This document shows positions 53,927-62,037 of a DNA stretch of 64,000 nucleotides, piece after piece (positions within the stretch are counted from its first letter, which is position 1; every line of letters begins with the position of its first letter). The DNA comes from Planctomycetota bacterium. GTDB lineage: Bacteria; Planctomycetota; Phycisphaerae; UBA1845; PWPN01. Below the pieces are notes generated by a model that worked only from the letters and a program-made list of their open reading frames with translations, did not search any database and had not been told where the DNA came from. Position numbers and translations under genes: made by a program. The DNA lies in NCBI GenBank assembly GCA_022711465.1, contig JAKLEZ010000018.1, positions 1-64,000 on the forward strand. The letters run 5' to 3'.

Positions 53927-54943
53927 TGCTGGTTCTCCGCGTGGTCATCCTGAAAAGGATCTCATCCTCCGCCTGACCGCTGGGCGTAGCAGGGTGGCTC
54001 GTGCCCGGAGCCGGAACCTGGCGTGCCTTGCGGCTGCCGGATGGCCCCGTCCGCAGAGACGCCCCGCGTCGCCATTCAGTGGCTCCACATCCCTATACCG
54101 CGAATGCCGTCGCTTCGCCATACCGCAGGGACCGCGGCTTCTCCCCCAGCGGCATGCTTCCGGCGAAGGGGTCACGCCGGTCCGGGTCGATTTGCCGGAG
54201 CATCCTGCAGCGGCTGGCCTGCTACTTCAAACAGTCCGGATCGGCCGGCACATTCGCCCCGCTGAAGCATCGCTGGAAGATGCCGAAGTCTGCCGAGGTG
54301 CTCCTCGCCGACATGTCCCACATTACCTTGGCCCGGTTGCCCCACCGGGCCGACTCCCATCCTCATCTGTATCGTCTTGACCGCAGAAGGAATGCGCTGG
54401 GAGAAAGGTGGAAATGCTCGGTGGCCCTTCCCCGCCGATCTGCTATCGCAGATGCCAGTTTGCCAGCCTGTTTCCCGATCGCAAAACGAACATGACCAAG
54501 AAGCCAGCGATTCGACAACCGACAACGGCGCGACCGCGATGACCGTCGGGCAACGAAGCCCAAGATGACCGTGGTGAGAGAAGCAGCCTTCGTGTTTTCG
54601 TGCGGGCAGTGGCGCGTGAGCCAAGGAAGTGACGGCCGGTCGAGGTGATTCCGGGTGCCTGCCGGTCGCCGCCCACCAACCTCGGATGCCTTTCGCCATG
54701 GTGGGCACCAACTGGCAGGGCGTCGTTGTATCGGCCCCTGGAGTCTCACCCCCTCGGCGGGACGCGGCCCGTTTCGCTCCGTTCATGATTCTCCGCTCCC
54801 GCGGTGGCCTGACACCGGTCCTTTGCGGGTCTTGCCGGCCGCCGCGGGCTGACCAGGTGTCCCATCTGCGCGGGGCGGCTTCTCAGGACAATGCGATCGG
54901 GCTCGTTCATGCCCGGCGTTGCCATTCGTGCCCAGCGCCGGCC
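53927..54943. other. 1-kb gene-poor region with decayed sequence
   Basis: No intact gene is convincing on either strand. A dockerin fragment is readable at 54222-54326 (minus). Longer ORFs here have skewed, Arg- or Ser-rich composition and no recognisable motif. This looks like the site of a former exported-protein gene. Confidence 0.5.
54222..54326 (-). pseudogene. Remnant of a dockerin-like C-terminus
   Basis: One minus frame reads SADFGIFQRCFSGANVPADP and then DCLK with a TAG stop. This is almost identical to the final repeat of intact dockerin proteins in this window (QADFGVFQRCWSG, then DPDC). Upstream in frame the sequence degenerates (VMWDMSARST) and reaches a stop within about 45 bases. 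The rest of the gene has been lost or shifted out of frame. Confidence 0.65.
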
Positions 54944-56017
54944 TCAGATCGAGTAGTCATCCACGAAGACCTTGATCGAGCGGGGGCTGACGAAGACCGT
55001 CCGACCTCTGTAGAGATCGAGTTCGCGGTACCGGTGATGGGGCAACTCGACGAAGACATGCTGCCCGGTGTCGCTCAGCAGTTCGATCTTGACGTGGCCC
55101 CCGGCGGCGTTGATGTGCTGGACCGTGGCGGGGAACGCCGGGCGACCCGTGGCTTCGACCTCCAGCTCCAACTCGTGCGGCCGAATGAACGCTCTTGCAT
55201 CCGTCGCTGCGGCCCGGTCCGGATCGACGCTCGCGACCTCGAGCGGCCCGAAGAAGAAACGTCCGTCCTCGGCACGGCCCTGGAAGACGTTGACATTTCC
55301 CAGGAAGTTCATCACGAACTCGTTGGCCGGCTGATGGAAGACCTCCTCCGGTGTGCCGATCTGCTCGATCCGCCCCTCGTTCATGACCACGACACGGTCG
55401 GAGACCTCGAGGGCCTCCTCCTGATCGTGAGTCACGAACACGCTGGTCAGGTGGATCTCGTCATGCAGGCGTCGAAGCCAGCGGCGGAGTTCCTGGCGAA
55501 CCTTGGCGTCGAGGGCCCCAAACGGCTCGTCGAGCAGGAGGACCTGCGGCTCGACCGCCAAGGCCCGGGCCAGAGCCACGCGCTGCCGCTGGCCGCCGGA
55601 AAGCTGGGAAGGGTACCGATCGGCCAGCCAGTCAAGCTGTACGAGTCTGAGCAGGTCGTGCACGCGGTCGCGGATCTCGCTTCGTGGCGGACGGAGGACC
55701 CGCGGCCGGACGCGGAGGCCAAAAGCGACGTTCTCGAAGACGGTCATGTGCCTGAACAAGGCGTAATGCTGAAACACGAAGCCAACGCGGCGTTCGGCCA
55801 CCCGGCGGGCGGCCATGTCCTCACCGTGAAACAGGATGGTCCCGCTGCCCGCATCCGCCACCTCCAGCCCGGCAATAATCCGCAGCAGGGTCGTCTTGCC
55901 CGAGCCGGACGGGCCAAGCAGGGCCACCAATTCACCACTGGCAACGTGCAGATTCACGCTCTTGAGTGCGGCGAAAGGGCCGAAGGTCTTGGAGATCTGC
56001 CGGATGTCGATGCTCAT
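54944..56017 (-). CDS. cysA: Sulfate/thiosulfate ABC importer ATP-binding protein CysA
   Basis: A 357-aa ATPase. Walker A GPSGSGKTTLLRIIAGLE, Q-loop VFQHYALFRHMTVFENVAFG, signature QLSGGQRQRVALARALA, Walker B LLLDEPFGALD and switch VFVTHDQEEA are all present. The extra C-terminal regulatory domain (PHELELEV, IKVFVDDYS) and start MSIDIRQISKTFGPFAALK are those of CysA. It would energise uptake of sulfate through CysT and CysW, which are not in the window. It is 27 bp after the trans-sulfuration gene and belongs to the Rrf2-led sulfur operon. Confidence 0.92.
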   Translation of the reverse strand: MSIDIRQISKTFGPFAALKSVNLHVASGELVALLGPSGSGKTTLLRIIAGLEVADAGSGTILFHGEDMAARRVAERRVGFVFQHYALFRHMTVFENVAFGLRVRPRVLRPPRSEIRDRVHDLLRLVQLDWLADRYPSQLSGGQRQRVALARALAVEPQVLLLDEPFGALDAKVRQELRRWLRRLHDEIHLTSVFVTHDQEEALEVSDRVVVMNEGRIEQIGTPEEVFHQPANEFVMNFLGNVNVFQGRAEDGRFFFGPLEVASVDPDRAAATDARAFIRPHELELEVEATGRPAFPATVQHINAAGGHVKIELLSDTGQHVFVELPHHRYRELDLYRGRTVFVSPRSIKVFVDDYSI

Positions 56018-56044
56018 GAAGGCCCCATGATCCCGGCCCGCCAG

Positions 56045-57217
56045 TCAACGCGAGGCGGCGGCCAGACCGCGATCCAGGTCCGCGATCAGGTCATCTACGC
56101 ACTCGATCCCGACCGACAGCCGGATCGTCGCGGGACTGAAACCGGCAGCCCGCCGGCGGTCCTCCCCGATGGACGCATGACTCATCGTCCAGGGCTGCTC
56201 CACGAGCGACTCGACTCCGCCCAACGACTCCGCCAGCGAGAAGTACTCGAGCCGGGCGAACAGCGCGTCGGGCGTCAGCTGGTCAAGATCCAGGTCGAAG
56301 CTGACCATGCCGCCGAACCCGCGCATCTGCCTGCGAGCCAGCTCGTAGCCGGGATGGGCCGCCAAGCCTGGGTAGTAGACCTTCTTCACACGCGGGTGCT
56401 GCTCGAGCCAGCGAGCGATGGCCAGGGCGTTGGCCTGATGAGCTTCCATGCGGCAAGCCAGCGTCTTGACCCCGCGGAGCACGAGCCAGGCGTCGAAGGG
56501 TGAGCAGGCCGTGCCCAGGGCGTTGACCAGGTAGCCGACCCGCTCGCCAAGCGCGGCGTCCTTCACCACGATCGCGCCACCGACCACGTCGCTGTGTCCG
56601 TTGAGGTACTTCGTCGTCGAGTGAACGACGATGTCCGCCCCGAAGCCGAGCGGGTTCTGGAAATACGGGCTCATGAATGTGTTGTCGACAATGGTCAGGA
56701 TCCCGTGCCCGCGGGCGGTGGCAATCACCGCGGCCAGGTCGACCAGGTTGAGCAGCGGGTTCGACGGCGTCTCGATGACCATCCCTCGGGTGTTCGGCCG
56801 AATGGCCCTGCGAACCTCGTCGGGATCGCCCATCCGCACGAAGGAGGTCGTGATTCCGAGACCGGGCAGGACGTCATGAAGAAGTCGAATCGTGCCGGCG
56901 TAGATGTCGTCACCGGAGATGAGGTGGTCCCCGGACTTGAACAGCATCGCCACCGAGCTGATGGCCGACATGCCCGTGCACGTTGCCCAGGCCGCGGTCC
57001 CCCCCTCGAGAGCGGCCAGATTCTCCTGCAGGGCCGCCCGGGTCGGATTCGCCGACCGCGTGTAGTCGTACCCCTTGGTCACGCCAACCCGCTCGAAGGC
57101 GAAGGTCGAGCTGGGATAAATCGGCGTTGTCACCGAGTTGAAGGCCGAATCCTTGTCGACGCCGTGATGGATCGCCAAGGTGCGAAGATCTGCCGATCTG
57201 CTGTCCGCGTTACCCAT
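56045..57217 (-). CDS. Trans-sulfuration PLP enzyme (cystathionine gamma-synthase/lyase or O-acetylhomoserine type)
   Basis: A 390-aa member of the Cys/Met metabolism PLP family. It shows TPIYPSSTFAF, YDYTRSANPTRAALQ, ATCTGMSAI, the PLP-phosphate and ring contacts in VIETPSNPLLNLVD, the internal aldimine Lys203 in VHSTTKYLNGHSDV and the C-terminal SLAESLGGVESLVEQP and RLSVGIECVDDLIADL. These motifs do not separate MetB, MetC-like lyase and O-acetylhomoserine sulfhydrylase. It lies 16 bp after an Rrf2 regulator and 27 bp before cysA, so it probably acts in cysteine/methionine supply under Rrf2 control. Confidence 0.92.
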   Translation of the reverse strand: MGNADSRSADLRTLAIHHGVDKDSAFNSVTTPIYPSSTFAFERVGVTKGYDYTRSANPTRAALQENLAALEGGTAAWATCTGMSAISSVAMLFKSGDHLISGDDIYAGTIRLLHDVLPGLGITTSFVRMGDPDEVRRAIRPNTRGMVIETPSNPLLNLVDLAAVIATARGHGILTIVDNTFMSPYFQNPLGFGADIVVHSTTKYLNGHSDVVGGAIVVKDAALGERVGYLVNALGTACSPFDAWLVLRGVKTLACRMEAHQANALAIARWLEQHPRVKKVYYPGLAAHPGYELARRQMRGFGGMVSFDLDLDQLTPDALFARLEYFSLAESLGGVESLVEQPWTMSHASIGEDRRRAAGFSPATIRLSVGIECVDDLIADLDRGLAAASR

Positions 57218-57233
57218 CCTGTGCCTTTCTGCT

Positions 57234-57698
57234 CTAGATGCCCGCTCCGCCGGCGAACTCGTCGCTGAACACCTCGCGAGCCGTGACCGGCGAATAGGTG
57301 AATACTGACGCCAGAGTTGCCTTGTCCATCAGGCGAGCTGTCAGATTCCTTGCGTCGAGCAGGACCCGGCGAAAGCGACACACCGGCTCCTGACTGCACC
57401 TTTCGTAGTGGCCGGACGACACGCAGGCGATCGGGGCCAGCAGGCCGTCGAAGAAACGCACCACCTGCCCCATGGTGATCTTGTCCGGGCTTCTGGCCAG
57501 ACGATAGCCCCCTTTCTTGCCAGGCACGCTCTCCACCCACCCTTGCTCCTTCAAGGCGAGCATGATGTGCTCGAGGAACCGCTTGGGAACGTCGTTTCGC
57601 TCGGCGAGCGCCCGAATCGGTATCGGGTTGCGTCCATGGTGCTCGACCAGGGTGAAGAGGGCCCGCAACGCATAATCCGTTTTCATCGAGAGCTTCAT
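57234..57698 (-). CDS. Rrf2-family transcriptional regulator
   Basis: A 154-aa regulator. The winged-helix N-terminus (MKLSMKTDYALRALFTLVEH, RALAERNDVPKRFLEHIM, GYRLARSPDKITMGQVVR) is that of Rrf2/IscR/CymR proteins. Three Cys lie at residues 92, 101 and 107 (ACVSSGHYERCSQEPVC), near the cluster-ligand positions of IscR, so it may bind an iron-sulfur cluster; CymR lacks these. The gene order, with a trans-sulfuration enzyme and CysA, points to control of sulfur assimilation. A strong promoter and a 25-bp palindrome lie just upstream, suggesting autoregulation. Confidence 0.92.
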   Translation of the reverse strand: MKLSMKTDYALRALFTLVEHHGRNPIPIRALAERNDVPKRFLEHIMLALKEQGWVESVPGKKGGYRLARSPDKITMGQVVRFFDGLLAPIACVSSGHYERCSQEPVCRFRRVLLDARNLTARLMDKATLASVFTYSPVTAREVFSDEFAGGAGI

Positions 57699-57723
57699 GA
57701 ACGCTTATCCTGGGCCATCGTTG

Positions 57724-57748
57724 AATATCTACCCAGAAGGTCGATATT
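57724..57748 (-). promoter_or_regulatory. Operator-like palindrome of the Rrf2 regulator
   Basis: AATATCTACC at 57724-57733 and GGTCGATATT at 57739-57748 are reverse complements apart from one mismatch, around CAGAA. The site covers about +1 to +25 of the predicted transcript. Its size and position fit repression by an Rrf2 dimer. Confidence 0.6.
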
Positions 57749-57754
57749 ACTGTT

Positions 57755-57782
57755 AGTATAGGCCAGATCTCCTGAATGTCAA
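57755..57782 (-). promoter_or_regulatory. Sigma70-type promoter of the Rrf2 sulfur operon
   Basis: On the minus strand TTGACA (57782-57777) is perfect and TATACT (57760-57755) nearly so, with a 16-base spacer. Transcription would start near 57748, at the edge of the palindrome. Confidence 0.7.
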
Positions 57783-57908
57783 CGCAATCGAGCGGCATGG
57801 GTCATCTCGACGGCTCTTCGGCCCGGCCGGGCCGCGAGACGAGCGGTAAAAGTCGGCTCCGGAGTAGGCATCGACCACACCCCCTTCCTCGTGGCCTCGT
57901 CCTCGGTT

Positions 57909-57937
57909 TTGGGCGGACACTCCGGTAGGGCTATAAT
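57909..57937 (+). promoter_or_regulatory. Candidate promoter of the HELLH lipoprotein gene
   Basis: A perfect TATAAT at 57932-57937 lies 30 bases before the start codon. The -35 element is poor (TTGGGC at 57909-57914, spacer 17). Confidence 0.4.
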
Positions 57938-57966
57938 CATCACCTTCTGTTTTTTGGAGGCCATGA

Positions 57967-59037
57967 ATGAAGTTGCGGCTGCGGACGACATTGTGTTCTC
58001 TGACGATCCTGGGGCTGGCCACGATCAGCGGTTGCGGTTGTGCCGAGGTCAACTACATGCTCGGGGCGGCAGGCGGGGAACTCCACCTCCTGAGCTCGAT
58101 GGTCCCGATTGAGCAAGGCCTGGCCGACACGAGTCTCAGCGAGGAGGAGTTGGCGAAACTGGATCTGGTCATCCGGACCCGGGACTATGCCGAGCAGACC
58201 ATCGGACTCAACGTCGGCCACAGCTATCGCAACTTCGTCAACCTGCACGGCGGACCGCTGGCGTGGAATCTCTCCGCGTCGCGCAAAGACGCGATCGTGC
58301 CTTACACGTGGAGCCTGCCCTTCGTCGGGTCGATCAGCTACCTGGGGTACTTCAACCTAGATGAGGCCAAGGCGGAGCGCGACCGACTGGTGGACCAGGG
58401 TTACGACACCATGATCTACGAGCTTGACGCCTACAGCACGATCGGTCTTCTTCCCGATCCACTGACATCAGCCATGCTCGGCCGCGACAGCGTCAACCTG
58501 GTGGACACGGTTATCCACGAACTGCTGCACAACACCATCTGGTGTGCCAGCGATGCGGTCTTCAGTGAATCACTTGCCACATTCGTCGGGCGAACCGGGG
58601 CCCTGGAGTTTCTGGCCGCTGAGTATGGTCCGGACGCAGCGATCGTGCACCAGGCCCGGATCGGGTACGAAGACACGGACCGGTTCAATGCCTTCCTGTT
58701 GGCCCTCACCGGGCGATTGGAGGAGCTATACAACAGCAGCGTCGGCAGCGAGGCCAAGATCGCCGCCCGGGCGACGATCTTCGAGGACGGCCGGCAGCGG
58801 GTGGCGACCGAACTGCTGCCGACGCTTAACGAGCCGGATCGTTATCAGAGCTATGCGGAGTTCCCATTCAACAACGCCTTCCTGATGGTGAATGGGCGGT
58901 ACAATACCGACCTGGTGCTGTTCGAGCGGGTACACGAGCGGACCGGACGCGACTGGTCCGCGAGCCTTGCCGTTTTCCGTTCTGCGGCGAACTCGGGTGA
59001 TCCGTTCGGGTTCGTGCACTCCTGGCTGGGAGACTAG
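57967..59037 (+). CDS. Lipoprotein putative aminopeptidase (HELLH metallopeptidase)
   Basis: A 356-aa protein; GGAGG is 6 bases before ATG 57967. The lipoprotein signal TLCSLTILGLATISGCG has its lipid Cys at 23 (or 25). It shows the layout of the putative aminopeptidase group of Proteobacteria and Planctomycetes: NYMLGAAGGELHLL near the N-terminus, the zinc motif HELLH at 184-188 (DTVIHELLHNTIW) and a downstream Glu201 in FSESLATFVG as likely third ligand. It should act as an outer- or inner-membrane-bound peptidase in the periplasm; its substrate is unknown. The heparinase-like gene follows on the same strand after 135 bp. Confidence 0.88.
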   Translation: MKLRLRTTLCSLTILGLATISGCGCAEVNYMLGAAGGELHLLSSMVPIEQGLADTSLSEEELAKLDLVIRTRDYAEQTIGLNVGHSYRNFVNLHGGPLAWNLSASRKDAIVPYTWSLPFVGSISYLGYFNLDEAKAERDRLVDQGYDTMIYELDAYSTIGLLPDPLTSAMLGRDSVNLVDTVIHELLHNTIWCASDAVFSESLATFVGRTGALEFLAAEYGPDAAIVHQARIGYEDTDRFNAFLLALTGRLEELYNSSVGSEAKIAARATIFEDGRQRVATELLPTLNEPDRYQSYAEFPFNNAFLMVNGRYNTDLVLFERVHERTGRDWSASLAVFRSAANSGDPFGFVHSWLGD

Positions 59038-59172
59038 CCTGCCCGGGGACCGTAGGCCCGGCTCCCCGGAAGCGTCCGGTTTCTTCGCTGCCGCATCGCT
59101 CGCGGTGCCCGGAGGGGGCCGTGTTCGGTTGCGCAGCGCACCGTTTTTTGCGTCGGGTTCGGAGATCCAACC

Positions 59173-62037
59173 ATGTCGCGGCGAGGAGACATCGCTTCAT
59201 CGTGTAGGCTGCTGTTGGTCGTCATGGCGGCGGGAGTCAGTGCAAGTCCGGCTGGCATGATGGCCAAGGAAGCCAGCACCTTCTACCCGCGGGATCTGGT
59301 CGCCGCGGCTCGAGCCAGCTGCAACGCATCGGATTGGGCGGCGGCGGTCCGCAAGCAGGTCGTGGATGCGGCCCGACCCTGGAAGGACATGTCTGACCAG
59401 CAGGCATGGGACCTCGTGTTCGGTCCCACGGTCAAGCGGTCGTGGATGGTGTTCTCCAGCGGTTTCTGTCCAGCATGCAGGCAGAGCGTGCCCATGTACA
59501 ACTGGGAGATCCGGGCCCTGGATCGCCCGTGGAAGGTCCGATGCCCCCATTGCAGGGAGCTGTTCCCCAAGAACGATTTCTGGACGTTCTACCGCTCGGG
59601 CCTGGATGAGAGGGCGGTGTTCGATCCCCGGCGGGCGGACCGGAGACTGCTCGTCAACAACGACCACCCGGACCCCGCCGATCCGCTGCACCTGTTCGGC
59701 GTGGATGACGGCAACGGCTATGTCGAGGGCGACAAGGTCTGGCGGTTCATCGGTGCGTATCTCATCTACGGCCAGTGGAAGCAGGCAATCGTCGGCGGTG
59801 TCCACAAGCTCGGGGCGGCATACTTGCTGACCGGGGATCGGGCATATGCCCACAAGGCGGCGATCCTTCTCGACCGTGTCGCCGATCTCTACCCGGATTT
59901 CGACTTCAAGACCCAGGCCTTCATCTACGATGTGCCCAGCTATGCGGCCGGGTATGTGTCCGTTTGGCATGATGCCTGCGAAGAGGTCCGCGAACTCGCT
60001 CTGGCGTACGACCAGATACGGGAAGGCCTGAGCGGCGACGATGAGCTGGTGACTTTCCTGGGTGGACTGGCCGGGCGATACAAGTCGGCCAATGTCAAGG
60101 CTTCGGTCGCCGACGTGCGCCGAAACATCGAAGACCGGATTCTGCGGGACACGCTGAACCACCGACCCAAGATACAGTCGAACCAGCCTCGCACCGAAGT
60201 GGCCGAGGTCATCATCAGGACGGTGCTCGAATGGCCGGACAACAAGGTCGAGGTCAATCGGCTCGTGGACGAGATCGTCAAGGCGGGTACGGCCGTGGAT
60301 GGTGTCACCGGAGAGAAGGGGCTCAGCGGCTACGCGACCATCGGACCAAGGTCGCTCGCCGAACTGCTCGGTCGCTTTGACCGCGTGGATCCCGCTTTCC
60401 TCGCCGACCTGGTCAGGCGCCAGCCTCAACTGCAGCAGACCTACCGCTTTCACGCCGAGACACTCTGTCTGGACCAGTATTATCCCCGGATCGGGGACAG
60501 CGGAGCTTTCGCGCGTCGAGACGACTCCTATCGGGGTATCGACTTCGTGAGGCCTGCATCCCTCGACCCATCCGGATTCACGTTCCTGTGGCGGCTTTAC
60601 GAACTGAGTCAAGACCCGGTCTTCGTCCAGGCGCTGTATCGGGGCAACGGCGGCACGATCGACGGCTTGCCCCACGATCTCTTCGCGATCGACCCGAAGG
60701 GAATTCAAAAAGGCGTCGAGGAGGTAATCGCCAGGGAAGGTCCGTCGTTCAGGCTGGCCGGCGTCAACAAGCGGCAGTGGCACCTGGCCATTCTCCGAAG
60801 TGGCCAGGGCGATGACCGGCGCGCCGCTTGGCTGGACTACGACTCGGACGGCCGGCACAGCCACCGCGACGGCCTGAACGTCGGCCTCTTCGCCAAGGGG
60901 CTGGATCTCATGCCGGATCTCGGCTACCCACCGGTTCAGTACGGGGGTTGGGATTCCCCTCGGGCCAGGTGGTATACGGCCACCGCGGCCCACAACACCG
61001 TCCTCGTGGACGGCAAGAGCCAGAGGGCGGCTACCGGCGCGAGCACCCTGTGGGCGGATGGTCGGCAGTTCCACGCGGTCCGGGCGGCCGGCGAGAAGCT
61101 CTACGCCATCCAGCGTTACGAACGCACCGTGGCGGTGGTCGATGTCTCCGACCGGGACTGTTACCTGGTGGACGTGTTTCGCGTGGCCGGGGGCAAGGAA
61201 CACATCCGGTTCATGCACAGCCAGTATGCTAAACTGACCACCAGCGGCCTGTCTTTGTCGCCCGCCGCCGGCCTCGGTGACAACACCCAGATGCGCGGCT
61301 TCCGCATGGATCCCGGCCCGCGACCCGGCTGGAGCGCCGATTTCGAGATCGAGGATCGAAACAGGTACCTTCCGAACGGAATGGAGGTTCACCTGCGCTA
61401 TACCGACTTGACCACGGCCGCGTCCGGCGGAGTGGCCGAAGGCTGGGTGGTCGCCGGTCTCTTCAATTCAAATGATGAAGCCTGGATTCCACGCGTCCTG
61501 ACCCGCCGGGTCGCCGATCAGGCCCCGCTGGTCTCGACCTTCGTCGGCGTGATCGAGCCCTATGGGAAGAGCCGCGTCGTTGCCGGTGTTCGCCGGATGG
61601 CACTGGCCCGGGCTGGCGGCGGATCCTGTTCCGACTCCGCGGTGGCAATCGAGATACGCTTGACCGACGGGCAATCTGACCTGCTGGTCCTCGCCGATCC
61701 ATGCGCGCCCGGTGGCCGGGAAGACGCTTCGGGGGCAGGGACTGGGGTCATCGAGCAAGCCGACTGGCGGATCGGCCTGCAAGGCGAGCTGTGCATGATT
61801 CGTCGAGATGGCTCAGGAGCAGTGAGTTCCGTGGCCATCTGCAACGCACGGGGGGTGACGATCGGTGATCTGTCGGTGAAGCTGGGTCGACCGGTTGACG
61901 CTCTCGAACTCGCGGTGACGCCCACGCAGGCAGCGGTCTTGGCCGGACCGACCGACGCGGTCGAGGATGTGCGCCTCGCAGGCAAGAGTATTCTGCGTCG
62001 GCAGGGACTCGACACGAGCGTCACACCGGGCACCTGA
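59173..62037 (+). CDS. Heparinase II/III-like exported protein with zinc-ribbon-like insert
   Basis: A 954-aa protein; GGAG is 10 bases before ATG 59173. A signal peptide (CRLLLVVMAAGVSA) is followed by an (alpha/alpha) toroid region (YPDFDFKTQAF, YDVPSYAAGYVSVWHDACEE) and the beta-sandwich half of heparinase II/III lyases (WLDYDSDGRHSHRDGLNVG; ATAAHNTVLVDGKSQ). His residues in these two passages are candidate catalytic or zinc ligands. Residues 99-127 carry two CxxC pairs (FCPAC and RCPHC) that may form a zinc ribbon. It probably cleaves acidic polysaccharides outside the cytoplasm. Its 3' end overlaps recJ by 17 bp, convergently. Confidence 0.85.
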   Translation: MSRRGDIASSCRLLLVVMAAGVSASPAGMMAKEASTFYPRDLVAAARASCNASDWAAAVRKQVVDAARPWKDMSDQQAWDLVFGPTVKRSWMVFSSGFCPACRQSVPMYNWEIRALDRPWKVRCPHCRELFPKNDFWTFYRSGLDERAVFDPRRADRRLLVNNDHPDPADPLHLFGVDDGNGYVEGDKVWRFIGAYLIYGQWKQAIVGGVHKLGAAYLLTGDRAYAHKAAILLDRVADLYPDFDFKTQAFIYDVPSYAAGYVSVWHDACEEVRELALAYDQIREGLSGDDELVTFLGGLAGRYKSANVKASVADVRRNIEDRILRDTLNHRPKIQSNQPRTEVAEVIIRTVLEWPDNKVEVNRLVDEIVKAGTAVDGVTGEKGLSGYATIGPRSLAELLGRFDRVDPAFLADLVRRQPQLQQTYRFHAETLCLDQYYPRIGDSGAFARRDDSYRGIDFVRPASLDPSGFTFLWRLYELSQDPVFVQALYRGNGGTIDGLPHDLFAIDPKGIQKGVEEVIAREGPSFRLAGVNKRQWHLAILRSGQGDDRRAAWLDYDSDGRHSHRDGLNVGLFAKGLDLMPDLGYPPVQYGGWDSPRARWYTATAAHNTVLVDGKSQRAATGASTLWADGRQFHAVRAAGEKLYAIQRYERTVAVVDVSDRDCYLVDVFRVAGGKEHIRFMHSQYAKLTTSGLSLSPAAGLGDNTQMRGFRMDPGPRPGWSADFEIEDRNRYLPNGMEVHLRYTDLTTAASGGVAEGWVVAGLFNSNDEAWIPRVLTRRVADQAPLVSTFVGVIEPYGKSRVVAGVRRMALARAGGGSCSDSAVAIEIRLTDGQSDLLVLADPCAPGGREDASGAGTGVIEQADWRIGLQGELCMIRRDGSGAVSSVAICNARGVTIGDLSVKLGRPVDALELAVTPTQAAVLAGPTDAVEDVRLAGKSILRRQGLDTSVTPGT

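Noticed and set aside
54629..56503. 624-aa plus-strand ORF
   Set aside because: It is antisense to cysA and the end of the trans-sulfuration gene, both with full family motifs. The composition is shadow-like and no domain is readable.
59197..61392. 731-aa minus-strand ORF
   Set aside because: Antisense to the heparinase-like gene; it arises from the GC-rich third codon positions of that gene.
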